Shown here one piece after another: positions 1 through 7,054 of a DNA stretch of 8,543 nucleotides; within the stretch, counting starts at the first letter, position 1; each line of letters starts with the position of its first letter. The DNA is taken from the NCBI GenBank assembly GCA_017457345.1, contig JAFTHR010000019.1:1-8543 (forward strand), written 5' to 3'. Under the pieces are notes generated by a model. That model saw only the letters and a list, made by a program, of their open reading frames with translations, was not told where the DNA came from and searched no databases. The DNA comes from Clostridia bacterium (GTDB taxonomy: Bacteria > Bacillota > Clostridia > Christensenellales > Borkfalkiaceae). The position numbers and the translations under genes are program-made.

Positions 1-719
1 GCTTGATAAGCCTTTTTAAAGGCTTCGTGCTTGCCGTCGTCTCCAAACAAGAACGTTCTCGTGATATCCGAACAGTAGCCGTTTACGCGGCAACCAAAGT
101 CGATTAAAACTTCGTCTCCAAATTTCAAGCGCGTATCGCCCGTTTCGTGATGGGGGACGGCGGCGTGTGCGCCGAACGCAACGATCGTTTCAAAGGATAG
201 ACCGCTTGCACCGAGCGCTCGCATATTGTATTCAAGTAGCGCCGCAACTTCCGTTTCGCTCATCCCTTCTTTCACGTTCGGCAGTAGCCGCAAAAACGCT
301 TCTTCCGCGATTTCACAGGCACGGCGGATGTTGGAGAACTCCCACTCGTTTTTGATTGCCATTAAGAGATTGATCTTCTCGTCTATATTCACCATACGAA
401 CGCCCGCTTTTTCAAGCGCAACGAATTCGCTATGGCTCGTTTGGTCGAAAGATACGCCCACCGTTTCGTACTTTGCAAGGCGTTCTAATAATTCCTTTTG
501 GGTGTAAAGCGTTGCTTTCACTTCGCTCCCTGTAAGGATTTTTTCCGCCGCTTCGATATACCGTTTATCGGTATAGAGCGTTGTACCAGACCCGTCGATA
601 ACCACGCATCCGTTCTCGGCAACAAAGCCCGTGATATACCGCAATAAGTATTCACAAGCCGTGTACACCGCTTGGCAGCCGCTGGCTTTTAATACGCTAT
701 TTCCATTCGTACAAACCAT
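1..719 (-). CDS. M24 family Xaa-Pro aminopeptidase, 5' part (runs off left edge)
   Basis: Cytoplasmic metallopeptidase of the M24B (aminopeptidase P / prolidase) family, expected to remove N-terminal residues preceding proline using two metal ions. The frame is open from ATG at 719 to the window edge (239 codons). It shows an N-terminal creatinase-like domain (about 1-120) and the start of the pita-bread catalytic domain. Visible catalytic positions are His190 in AFGAHAAVPHH and the metal ligands Asp207 (VLIDFG) and Asp218 (YCSDITRTF). The remaining His and two Glu ligands would lie beyond the edge. The start is supported by AAAGGA at 728-733, 8 nt upstream, and by a promoter just before it. 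The N-terminal domain looks short, as in the compact Bacillota peptidases (YqhT type) rather than E. coli PepP. Substrate preference cannot be read from the sequence. It is transcribed separately from the upstream operon. Confidence 0.93.
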   Translation of the reverse strand, partial: MVCTNGNSVLKASGCQAVYTACEYLLRYITGFVAENGCVVIDGSGTTLYTDKRYIEAAEKILTGSEVKATLYTQKELLERLAKYETVGVSFDQTSHSEFVALEKAGVRMVNIDEKINLLMAIKNEWEFSNIRRACEIAEEAFLRLLPNVKEGMSETEVAALLEYNMRALGASGLSFETIVAFGAHAAVPHHETGDTRLKFGDEVLIDFGCRVNGYCSDITRTFLFGDDGKHEAFKKAYQ

Positions 720-740
720 AGTTTTGTTCCTTTCGTTTCT

Positions 741-769
741 ATTGTAGCAAAAAAAACGCAATTCGTCAA
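741..769 (-). promoter_or_regulatory. sigma-A promoter of the M24 peptidase gene
   Basis: On the minus strand a -35 box TTGACG (769-764) and a -10 box TACAAT (746-741) are separated by exactly 17 nt. Each differs from consensus at one base. The predicted transcript starts near 734, giving a leader of about 15 nt that contains the AAAGGA ribosome binding site. The spacer is mostly the T-run of the candidate terminator of the preceding operon. Confidence 0.8.
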
Positions 770-790
770 CTATCCAAAACGCGTTTTTTG
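749..790 (-). terminator. candidate intrinsic terminator after the pheS-to-TIM-barrel operon
   Basis: About 26 nt after the TIM-barrel stop codon, the minus strand reads AAAAAACGC (789-781), a 21-nt loop, then GCG followed by eight T (759-749). The 9-bp stem ends in a T-run, but the loop is long. An alternative 8-bp hairpin, ATCCAAAA with TTTTGGAT (793-772), competes with it and is not directly followed by T residues. The position is right for a terminator, but the structure is weak. Confidence 0.4.
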
Positions 791-815
791 GATCTTTCAA
801 GCCTTTTTCCGCCGT

Positions 816-1664
816 TTACAAGCCGAAATAGGTCTTTTTCATCTCCATTGCCTCTTCCGTTTGTCTGCCCGCCGATTCGCTTACGATATACGGCTCTAAA
901 TCCAAATCTTTGAGCGCCACCGCCAACGGCTCGAAATCCGGACCGTACACTTCGTCTTCAAACGTAAGATGCTTAATTTCCCCTTTTGCGCCGTACATAA
1001 TTTTGGAAAAATGGCAATGAAAATGTTTCATTCGCTCGTAGCCTAACCGCTCGATCATATATTCAAGGCGAGCGCGATAATCGCTAGAAGTTTTAAGAGA
1101 GCCTTGTTCGCGCGCGTTAATATGACCAAAGTCGATACACGGCGTATAAATAGGATCGATTTCGCAAAAACGCGTAATCTCTTCCACCGTGCCGATTTGC
1201 GCAAGTTTCCCCATTGTTTCGGGGCAGAACATCCTATCTTGCAAACCGTTTTCGTAGATCAAATCCCGCAATACTTTTAAGCGGGTTTCGGTTAAGGCAA
1301 CCGCTTCTTCCCGCGCCGCTTTACCTTGCGCCGCAGGGTGGAAAACAATTCGCTTTCCGCCTAAACTTTTCGCCGCAAGCGCACTATCCAAAACGTAGCC
1401 GTACGATTTTTCCGCCATCTCGTTATCGGGATTTGCAAAGTTAATAAAGTACGGCGCGTGCACCGAAAACTCCACACCCGCACGCTCGAACGCACTTTTT
1501 ACCGCTTCCGTTTTTTCGGGGGTAAAAAAGCGCACGCCACGCCCGAACGAATACTCGAAACAATCTAACCCGCGCTCTTTTACGAACGCCGCCGCTTGCT
1601 CGGTATGCGCGTAGCCTGCCGCGTAAAAACTTTCGCTGTTGCCGCTAGGCCCGAACTTAATCAT
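816..1664 (-). CDS. endonuclease IV-like TIM-barrel metalloprotein
   Basis: A 282-residue protein of the endonuclease IV / xylose-isomerase-like TIM-barrel superfamily. Most metal-ligand motifs of E. coli Nfo are present at matching positions: His69 (SVHAPY), His109 (VFHP), Glu149 (PETMG), Asp178 and His181 (CIDFGH), His216 (HFHCHFSK) and Glu263 (SESAG). The DRH motif of the third zinc site (Asp229 and His231 in Nfo) is replaced here by E229-I-K231-H232. The fold and at least a two-metal centre are well supported, and AP-endonuclease activity is plausible but unproven. A sugar-phosphate isomerase or epimerase role is the alternative. The length matches Nfo (about 280 residues). The ATG overlaps the ribF end by 8 nt, and GGAGGA at 1674-1679, 9 nt upstream, fixes the start inside ribF. 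It is the last gene of the pheS operon. Confidence 0.85.
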   Translation of the reverse strand: MIKFGPSGNSESFYAAGYAHTEQAAAFVKERGLDCFEYSFGRGVRFFTPEKTEAVKSAFERAGVEFSVHAPYFINFANPDNEMAEKSYGYVLDSALAAKSLGGKRIVFHPAAQGKAAREEAVALTETRLKVLRDLIYENGLQDRMFCPETMGKLAQIGTVEEITRFCEIDPIYTPCIDFGHINAREQGSLKTSSDYRARLEYMIERLGYERMKHFHCHFSKIMYGAKGEIKHLTFEDEVYGPDFEPLAVALKDLDLEPYIVSESAGRQTEEAMEMKKTYFGL

Positions 1665-2523
1665 TTGTTCTTATCCTCCGTAAATCGCACTCTAATTGCG
1701 CCTTTAATTTTTCAGGCGAATCAAACCGTTCCACCTCTCGCAAAAAGCGCACGAACTCTATCTTTATTTCTTGCCCGTATAAGTTGCCACTAAATCCGTC
1801 TAAATACGTTTCAAGCCAAACTTGACCGTCTTCAAACGTTGGACGTGCACCGAAGTTGGTTATTCCTTTATATTCCGTGCCGCAAACAAGCACGCGGGTT
1901 TCGTACACACCGCTTTTAATCAAATACTTATCTTTCGGGTATTCCACGTTGGCGGTTGGAAAGCCCAACAATCTGCCAACTTTTCTGCCTTTTTCTACCC
2001 TGCCTGCCACAAAATAGCCTTCGCCAAGGTATTCTTTTGCTTTTTCTACCTTGCCTAAGGCAAGCAATTTTTTTACGTTTCGCGTGCTTACCTTTTCCCC
2101 TTCTATTTCTAAAAGGTCTTCTACGTCTACGCCTACACCACATATTTTTTCAATGTCGCTAGGCGTTCCCGCCGCGCCGTAGCCAAAGCGGAAATCTCTG
2201 CCGCACACAAATCTTTTTACGGGAAAACGAGAAGTTATCAAGCAAATAAACTCTTTCGGCGAAAGATTTTTTATCTGCGAAAAATCCGCCGATAAAACAA
2301 AATCTGCACCCCGTTTTTGAAAGATCTCTTCCCGTTCCTTTAAAGAGTACAAACTCCCTTCTTTTCCGCCGAGAATGGTCATAATCCCGATCGGCAAACC
2401 GTACGTTTTTGCACGTGCAAACAGGCGGGCGTGCCCGCAATGCACGCCGTCGAATCCGCCAAGAAGAATTACGCACGGCAATTCCTTAGCATATTCCGTT
2501 GTTAAAATCGCCGTGTTTAACAT
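1657..2523 (-). CDS. ribF: bifunctional riboflavin kinase / FMN adenylyltransferase (FAD synthetase)
   Basis: Converts riboflavin to FMN and FMN to FAD in the cytoplasm, each step using ATP. The 288 residues match the usual bacterial RibF length of about 300. The N-terminal nucleotidyltransferase domain has GGFDGVHCGH (22-31, the HxGH-type nucleotide-binding motif), CGRDFRFGYG (107-116) and VSTRNVK (145-151). The C-terminal flavokinase domain has GRLLGFPTAN (183-192, with the PTAN metal and nucleotide motif), NFGARPTF (223-230) and the probable catalytic base Glu238 in WLETYLDGF. Both activities therefore look intact. The ATG overlaps the truB stop by 7 nt (ATGTTAA). No clear Shine-Dalgarno is visible, so translation probably depends on coupling to truB. 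truB-ribF adjacency is common in bacteria, usually in the nusA-infB-rbfA cluster rather than after pheT. Confidence 0.96.
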   Translation of the reverse strand: MLNTAILTTEYAKELPCVILLGGFDGVHCGHARLFARAKTYGLPIGIMTILGGKEGSLYSLKEREEIFQKRGADFVLSADFSQIKNLSPKEFICLITSRFPVKRFVCGRDFRFGYGAAGTPSDIEKICGVGVDVEDLLEIEGEKVSTRNVKKLLALGKVEKAKEYLGEGYFVAGRVEKGRKVGRLLGFPTANVEYPKDKYLIKSGVYETRVLVCGTEYKGITNFGARPTFEDGQVWLETYLDGFSGNLYGQEIKIEFVRFLREVERFDSPEKLKAQLECDLRRIRTND

Positions 2524-3386
2524 AACTTTTTCGTGAGTTTCGCAAACCCGTTTTCTACCGTTGCAATCCCATAAAATACGCCTTCACGGTAGAACTTATA
2601 CTGCCCGTCTTTTGCATCCGTTTCAATCGCAACGCCATCAAAAATTTTGGCGCGGTTTTTCGCCGTTAATTCTAACCGTTCAAAAGGCAAAACGCTCTCG
2701 GTTGGAATAAGATACTCGTTTATATTTTCTTCCGTTAAATCCGCTATTTTCACGCTCTTTTCAATGGTGAAAACACCGCTTTTCGTTCGCCTTAAAGCGC
2801 TCATTACCGCGTGGGTGGAAAGCGCTTCCGCAATATCTCTGCCCAGCGAACGAATATACGTACCGCCGCCGCACTCTACCTTAATTTTATAAGAGTTTTT
2901 CGTTGCACCTTCCCCTAAAAAAGTAAGGGCGTAGATTTCCACTTCCTTGGGCGAAAGTTCAAACTCAACGCCCGCCCTAGCCAGTTCGTAGCCGCGGCGA
3001 CCGTTCACGTTCTTTGCGCTATATTTTGGCGGCATCTGCAAAATCTTCCCTTCAAACGACGGCAAAACCTTTTGCACTTCGCTTGCCGTGGGTACTCTGC
3101 CGATATATTCCACCACGCCCGTTGTATCGAGCGTATCCGCATAAGCACCGAACGTAAACTCGGCAACGTATTCTTTTTTCTTTTCCAAAAAGTAATCGAA
3201 AAGACGGGTAGCGTTCCCTACCCCCACGGGTAAAACGCCGCTCGCCAAAGGATCGAGCGTGCCCATATGTCCGCAGGGCACTCCCGATAACCATTTGATT
3301 TTATTCACGATTGCAGACGACGAAACGCCCGTTTCTTTATCAACGTTGATAAAGCCGAACTCTCGCACGTTTACCGGTCTTTTCAT
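2517..3386 (-). CDS. truB: tRNA pseudouridine(55) synthase
   Basis: Isomerises uridine 55 in the T-loop of most elongator tRNAs to pseudouridine. The catalytic aspartate is Asp45 in HMGTLDPLASGVLPV. Other family landmarks are the KEY motif around Tyr73, PPKYSAKNVNG (119-129) and the GGGTYIRSLGRDI stretch (173-185). The C-terminal part (about 235-289) fits a reduced PUA-like extension. The 289 residues are normal for Bacillota TruB. The ATG lies 8 nt after the pheT stop, and GGAAAGG immediately before it overlaps the region of the pheT stop, so it is in the pheST transcript. The gene is intact, with no unusual features. Confidence 0.96.
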   Translation of the reverse strand: MKRPVNVREFGFINVDKETGVSSSAIVNKIKWLSGVPCGHMGTLDPLASGVLPVGVGNATRLFDYFLEKKKEYVAEFTFGAYADTLDTTGVVEYIGRVPTASEVQKVLPSFEGKILQMPPKYSAKNVNGRRGYELARAGVEFELSPKEVEIYALTFLGEGATKNSYKIKVECGGGTYIRSLGRDIAEALSTHAVMSALRRTKSGVFTIEKSVKIADLTEENINEYLIPTESVLPFERLELTAKNRAKIFDGVAIETDAKDGQYKFYREGVFYGIATVENGFAKLTKKLC

Positions 3387-3394
3387 ACCTTTCC

Positions 3395-3628
3395 TTATCG
3401 AAGTTCAACGCCAAGTTTAAACTTCAAGTTATTTAAAATCTTTTTCACGAACCCGTCTAACGTTTCCGGTGTGAACGCCTTTTCCGCCGTTTGATCGGGG
3501 GTGAACGTCAACGTGAACGCCATACTCTTTTTGCCGCTTTCAATTTGACCACCACGGTACACGTCGAAGAGTTTTACCGCCGTCACGTACTTGCAAGAGT
3601 GCATTAACACTTCTTCGATTTGCGCCAA
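3395..3628 (-). CDS. pheT: C-terminal fragment of PheT (FDX-ACB anticodon-binding domain), shifted frame
   Basis: Seventy-seven codons that clearly continue PheT: after AQIEEVLMHSCKYV come the family motifs LFDVYRGGQIESGKKSMAF and, at the end, KLGVELR. Together with FPEAQRDLALIVNDE at the end of the upstream frame they form a complete ferredoxin-fold anticodon-binding (B8) domain, which in bacterial PheRS contacts the tRNA-Phe anticodon arm. The frame could formally open at TTG 3628, but there is no ribosome binding site there and the first residues are interior to the domain. Independent translation is therefore unlikely. Joining it to the 5' fragment with one added base gives a continuous 811-residue PheT, a normal length. 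Confidence 0.9.
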   Translation of the reverse strand: MAQIEEVLMHSCKYVTAVKLFDVYRGGQIESGKKSMAFTLTFTPDQTAEKAFTPETLDGFVKKILNNLKFKLGVELR

Positions 3629-5829
3629 GTGAGTTCGTCGTTTACGATAAGCGCCAAGTCGCGTTGGGCTTCGGGGAATTTCGGCAAGTTCTTGTAGTGC
3701 ACGCTATCGTCTGCCTTGCTTTCAATGATCGAATAGTTCAGTTCGGCAAGATATACCTTTTTATCTAAACCAAGCGCGAGCGCAATAGAAGGATCAAGTT
3801 CCCCCATCACACCAACTTCTTGGTTGCCTAAACTGATTTTTGCCGTGACACCAGGGTGCAGGTAAGGCTTTTGTCCCCTTTCAAAGGTAAACGGTAAGTG
3901 GAATACTTCTGCAAGTTCTTCTACCGCGCCTTTGAGCGTAAAGAAGTCGTTCCCGCCGCCCCATACGCCGAGCACCAAACGCTTTTCTTCGATCGGTTGG
4001 TTTACTACGGGTTGTTCTTTCGGCAAATATACTTTTGCAAGTTCAAATTCTTTCCCTTCGTCGTTCCCACGGCGGATATTCCGCACGGCGTTTTGGAGCA
4101 TGGAAGGCGCAAGGAAAGTACGCATTAACGAGAGTTCTTCGCTGATCGGATTTAAAATCCTTACGGCGTTTCTTTCCACGCCGTCTTCGGGAATCTTCAT
4201 CAAATCCATATCTTTCGGGGAATAGAAGGAATAGTTGCACGCCTCCAAATACCCTTGTTTGCAAAGCAGGTTCTTCACGTGTAATTCTTTCTTTTGCTCG
4301 TCGTTCAACCCACCGCCCGTCACGCTCGCTTTTTCAAGGAAGGTGGGCGTGAGATGATCGTAGCCGTACATACGAATAATTTCTTCCGCAAGGTCGGGGT
4401 ACGCATCCACGTCGTCACGATAGCCAGGGACTTCCACCGTAAACACGTCTCCGTTGATTTCCGGTTTGAATTGTAAACGATCTAAAATCGAAAGAATTTC
4501 TTCGTTCGGTACGGTAATCCCTAACAGGGCGTTGATTTTTTCAATGCTTGCCGTCATTTTACGGGGCGTTAAATCGGCTGCGCACACGTCGCGGCAGATA
4601 TCGGTCACTACCCCGCAACCGAGTTCTTCTACCAAGTGCAACGCTCTTGCCATACCGAATGCGTTGGTGTATGCGTCTACGCCCTTTTCAAATCTAGACG
4701 AAGAATCGGAAGACTGACCAAGCGAACGGGAAGTTTTTCTCACGCTATCACGCGCGAACTTCGCCGATTCAAAATATACCGCTTTCGTGCTATCTTTAAT
4801 TTCGCTGTTTAACCCGCCCATAACGCCGGCAAGCGCAACGGGACGAGTGCCATCACAAATCACCAAATTTTCGCTCGTGAGCGTGAACTCTTTTTTATCG
4901 AGCGTGACGATCTTTTCACCGTTTTCCGCACGGCGCACTACGATCGTTCTTTGCCCTAATTCGTCGGCGTCGAACGCGTGCATCGGTTGCCCGATTTCAA
5001 GAAGCACGAAGTTCGTGATATCGACCATAGGAGAGATTGAACGAATTCCGCAAAGCGCTAAGCGTTTTCTCATCCACGCAGGGGATACGCCGCCCGTCAC
5101 GTTCGTCACGTAATGCCCTACGTAGCGGGGGCAAAGGTCGGGCGCAAGGACTTTTACTTCCACGTCCTTTTCGTCCGTTTTCACCGCCGTGAAAGAGCAA
5201 TCGGGTGTTTTTAAGGGTTGCTTCAACACCGCCGCCACTTCACGCGCGATACCGAACACGCTTTGGCAATCGGGGCGGTTTGCCGTGATGGAAATATCGA
5301 AAATCCAGTCTTCAAGCCCAACCACTTTGCGGATATCTTCCCCAACGGGGGCAGAAGGATCAAGTTCCAAAAGCCCGTACACTTCGGCGTTGGGATAGAA
5401 ATCGTTGTTGATGCCGAGTTCGTCGCCCGAGCAAAGCATCCCGAACGATTCCACACCGCGCAATTTCCCTTTTTTGATTTTCTTAACGCCGCTCGGATTT
5501 TTTTCAAGCATTTGCGGATTCGTTTCGCAAACGGTGGAATTATCGAGCGCCGCGGGCGTTTTCATCCCTTCGTAAATGTTCGTTGCACCCGTCACGATTT
5601 GGAGTTTTCCAACCCCTTCTCCGCAGTCTACCACGCATACGCTCATATGGTCGCTATCGGGGTGAGGAGTAATTTTCTTGATTTGACCAACCACAACGTT
5701 CGTCACCTTTTCGCCAAGGTAAACGATCTCTTCCACTTCAAAGCCGCAAGAGAAAAGTTTTTCCGCGAGTTCGCTTGGAGAAACGGTAATATCTACGTAA
5801 TCTTTTAACCAACTGAAAGGTACTTTCAT
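3604..5829 (-). CDS. pheT: phenylalanyl-tRNA synthetase beta subunit, main part (frameshifted near 3' end)
   Basis: Beta subunit of the alpha2-beta2 phenylalanyl-tRNA synthetase. It supports tRNA-Phe binding and carries editing of misacylated Tyr-tRNA-Phe. The domains run in order: EMAP/Myf-like tRNA-binding domain (about 40-150, PHPDSDHMSV and QIVTGATN), B3/B4 editing domain (about 210-385, QPMHAFDADEL and VALAGVMGG), B5 domain (about 420-490, PGYRDDVDAYPDLAEEI), then the degenerate synthetase-like core (about 500-700). A stretch near 97-114, between the two halves of the tRNA-binding domain, looks longer than in B. subtilis PheT. The frame departs from the family at residue 734, adds WRKSKKC and stops at 3604, giving 741 residues against the usual 790-810. 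GGGGGGAG at 5838-5845, 8 nt before ATG 5829, sets the start, 16 nt after pheS. Confidence 0.93.
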   Translation of the reverse strand: MKVPFSWLKDYVDITVSPSELAEKLFSCGFEVEEIVYLGEKVTNVVVGQIKKITPHPDSDHMSVCVVDCGEGVGKLQIVTGATNIYEGMKTPAALDNSTVCETNPQMLEKNPSGVKKIKKGKLRGVESFGMLCSGDELGINNDFYPNAEVYGLLELDPSAPVGEDIRKVVGLEDWIFDISITANRPDCQSVFGIAREVAAVLKQPLKTPDCSFTAVKTDEKDVEVKVLAPDLCPRYVGHYVTNVTGGVSPAWMRKRLALCGIRSISPMVDITNFVLLEIGQPMHAFDADELGQRTIVVRRAENGEKIVTLDKKEFTLTSENLVICDGTRPVALAGVMGGLNSEIKDSTKAVYFESAKFARDSVRKTSRSLGQSSDSSSRFEKGVDAYTNAFGMARALHLVEELGCGVVTDICRDVCAADLTPRKMTASIEKINALLGITVPNEEILSILDRLQFKPEINGDVFTVEVPGYRDDVDAYPDLAEEIIRMYGYDHLTPTFLEKASVTGGGLNDEQKKELHVKNLLCKQGYLEACNYSFYSPKDMDLMKIPEDGVERNAVRILNPISEELSLMRTFLAPSMLQNAVRNIRRGNDEGKEFELAKVYLPKEQPVVNQPIEEKRLVLGVWGGGNDFFTLKGAVEELAEVFHLPFTFERGQKPYLHPGVTAKISLGNQEVGVMGELDPSIALALGLDKKVYLAELNYSIIESKADDSVHYKNLPKFPEAQRDLALIVNDELTWRKSKKC
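3621..3632 (-). other. single-base frameshift site in pheT
   Basis: On the minus strand the region reads GAACTCACTTGGCGCAAATC. Adding one base restores the family sequence: ACT-TTG-GCG gives ELTLAQIEEV, and ACT-TGG-GCG gives ELTWAQIEEV. Either a T or a G has been lost from a short homopolymer. No slippery heptamer or SD-like stimulator is visible, so a sequencing or assembly deletion or a real mutation is more likely than programmed frameshifting. Confidence 0.85.
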
Positions 5830-5845
5830 TTTTTTCGCTCCCCCC

Positions 5846-6859
5846 TTAATCCTTAAATTGCTTTAAAAAGCGCACGTCGTTTTCAAACAACGTTTTAATG
5901 TTATTCACGCCGTATTTGAGCATAGCAATCCGTTCAATGCCCATCCCGAACGCAAACCCCGTGTACACGTCGGGATCAACGCCGCAATTTTCAAGCACGC
6001 GACGGTTGACCATCCCCGCGCCGAGTACTTCAATCCAACCCGTACCCTTGCAAAGACGGCATCCCTTGCCGCCGCATTCCGAACAACTAAGGTCCACTTC
6101 TACGCTCGGCTCTGTAAACGGGAAATAGGACGGGCGCAGACGTACTTTCGTAGAAGACGTGAACATCTTTCTTGCAAACTCTGCAAGCATCCCTTGAAGG
6201 TCGCAAAGAGTGATGCCCTTATCTACCACGAGCCCTTCCATTTGGTGGAACATAGGAGAGTGGGTTGCGTCGTCATCCGAGCGGAACACTCTACCGGGGG
6301 AAAGGATTTTAATCGGCGGTTTACCGCTTTCCATTACCCGCACTTGCCCTGCCGAAGTTTGCGTTCTAAGCAATAAGTTTTCGGCAAGATAAAAGGTATC
6401 TTGCATATCCCGCGCAGGGTGGTCTTTGGGCGTATTGAGCGCCGTAAAGTTATAATAGTCCGTTTCAATTTCAGGCCCTTCAAACACTTTAAAACCCATC
6501 CCTGCGAACACGTCTATAAGTTCGTTCTTTACCACCGTGATAGGGTGCAACGCGCCGCTTACAACGCGCTTGCCCGGCATGGTGACGTCGATTTGTTCGG
6601 AACGGTATTTTTCTTCCATTTCCTTTTGGCGAACGACGATAGCCCGTTCTTCAAACGCACTTTCCATCGTTTGCTTAAACTCGTTTACGATTTTACCGAA
6701 TGCGGGGCGTTCTTCCTTGGCAAGGTCTTTCATTCCGCTCATCACTTCTTTAAGAGATGCTTGGAATTTCATCTTTGCTTCGTACAGCGCGCGGCCGCTT
6801 TCCGCGCCGGCGATCGCCGCTTCCGTTTCTAAGCGTAAATTCTCAATTTTTTGCTTCAT
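5846..6859 (-). CDS. pheS: phenylalanyl-tRNA synthetase alpha subunit
   Basis: Catalytic subunit of phenylalanyl-tRNA synthetase, a class II synthetase that charges tRNA-Phe. The 337 residues match the family length of about 340. An N-terminal coiled coil (about 1-90) is followed by the catalytic core with HPARDMQDTFY (147-157), motif 2 (VFRSDDDATHSPMFHQMEG, 191-209) and motif 3 (GFAFGMGIERIAML, 301-314). Ala303 sits in the substrate-specificity position of the AFGMG motif. A CSECGGKGCRLC cluster (Cys259, 262, 267, 270) is the usual cysteine-rich loop of Bacillota PheS. The start is ATG 6859, because GGAGGAG at 6869-6875 lies 9 nt upstream. The same frame extends to 7048, but that part is T-box leader RNA. 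Expression is expected to depend on the T-box upstream. The gene precedes pheT by 16 nt. Confidence 0.97.
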   Translation of the reverse strand: MKQKIENLRLETEAAIAGAESGRALYEAKMKFQASLKEVMSGMKDLAKEERPAFGKIVNEFKQTMESAFEERAIVVRQKEMEEKYRSEQIDVTMPGKRVVSGALHPITVVKNELIDVFAGMGFKVFEGPEIETDYYNFTALNTPKDHPARDMQDTFYLAENLLLRTQTSAGQVRVMESGKPPIKILSPGRVFRSDDDATHSPMFHQMEGLVVDKGITLCDLQGMLAEFARKMFTSSTKVRLRPSYFPFTEPSVEVDLSCSECGGKGCRLCKGTGWIEVLGAGMVNRRVLENCGVDPDVYTGFAFGMGIERIAMLKYGVNNIKTLFENDVRFLKQFKD

Positions 6860-6868
6860 ATTCTCTTT

Positions 6869-6875
6869 CTCCTCC
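6869..6875 (-). promoter_or_regulatory. pheS ribosome binding site (decides the start)
   Basis: GGAGGAG, 9 nt before ATG 6859. It excludes the longer in-frame start at 7048, which would place the T-box terminator hairpin inside the coding sequence. Confidence 0.9.
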
Positions 6876-6890
6876 GAAAGGTTTTTACAT

Positions 6891-6925
6891 AATAAAACGC
6901 CCCGCACGCCAGTGCGTGCAGGGCG
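6891..6925 (-). terminator. T-box-controlled intrinsic terminator
   Basis: The minus strand forms a 12-bp stem, CGCCCTGCACGC (6925-6914) with GCGTGCGGGGCG (6909-6898). It contains one G-U pair, has an ACTG loop, and is followed by TTTTATT (6897-6891). The 5' arm includes CGCCCTGC, which is also the 3' arm of the antiterminator, so the two structures are mutually exclusive. Confidence 0.95.
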
Positions 6926-6947
6926 AAAAGTTCGCGGTACCACCTGC
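6918..6947 (-). promoter_or_regulatory. T-box antiterminator element
   Basis: On the minus strand GCAGG (6947-6943) pairs with CCTGC (6922-6918), and GCG (6935-6933) with CGC (6925-6923). The 7-nt bulge TGGTACC (6942-6936) is left free. Its TGGT can pair with the ACCA end of an uncharged tRNA, and the fourth base fits a discriminator A, as in tRNA-Phe. This is the textbook arrangement. Confidence 0.92.
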
Positions 6948-7051
6948 GTTTGCGGCTTTTTTAGCCACCTCGTTTCCCCGTCTAACGTGCGGTCTACGGC
7001 ACTAACTACACACGAACGATCCGTTCGTTTTCCCCAGCGCTGCTCCAAAGC

Positions 7052-7054
7052 GAA
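7052..7054 (-). promoter_or_regulatory. candidate T-box specifier codon TTC (Phe)
   Basis: TTC lies on the 3' side of Stem I in GCCGTTTCGC, just below a GGC/GCC pairing (7130-7128 with 7059-7057), where the specifier loop is expected. The lower helix that would close the loop is weak by eye, so the exact triplet is less certain than the T-box itself. Confidence 0.55.

Noticed and set aside
1983..2062. Imperfect direct repeat in ribF (plus-strand GCxTTTTTCTACCxTGCCT copies near 1986 and 2041)
   Set aside because: Both copies encode similar Lys/Glu-rich stretches (KVEKAK and RVEKGR) in a low-complexity coding context; too short and imperfect to be a mobile or regulatory repeat.
3615..3640. Programmed ribosomal frameshift in pheT
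   Set aside because: No X-XXY-YYZ slippery site, no nearby Shine-Dalgarno-like stimulator and no evident pseudoknot. A one-base loss from a homopolymer is simpler.
5218..5808. Long plus-strand open frame (196 codons) opposite pheT
   Set aside because: It lies antisense to the conserved tRNA-binding domain of pheT, resembles no family, has no ribosome binding site I can see, and its composition is that expected from the opposite strand of a biased gene.
6860..7048. In-frame N-terminal extension of PheS beginning MEQRWGK
   Set aside because: It would translate the T-box, antiterminator and terminator. A strong ribosome binding site precedes ATG 6859, and the shorter protein has the family length.
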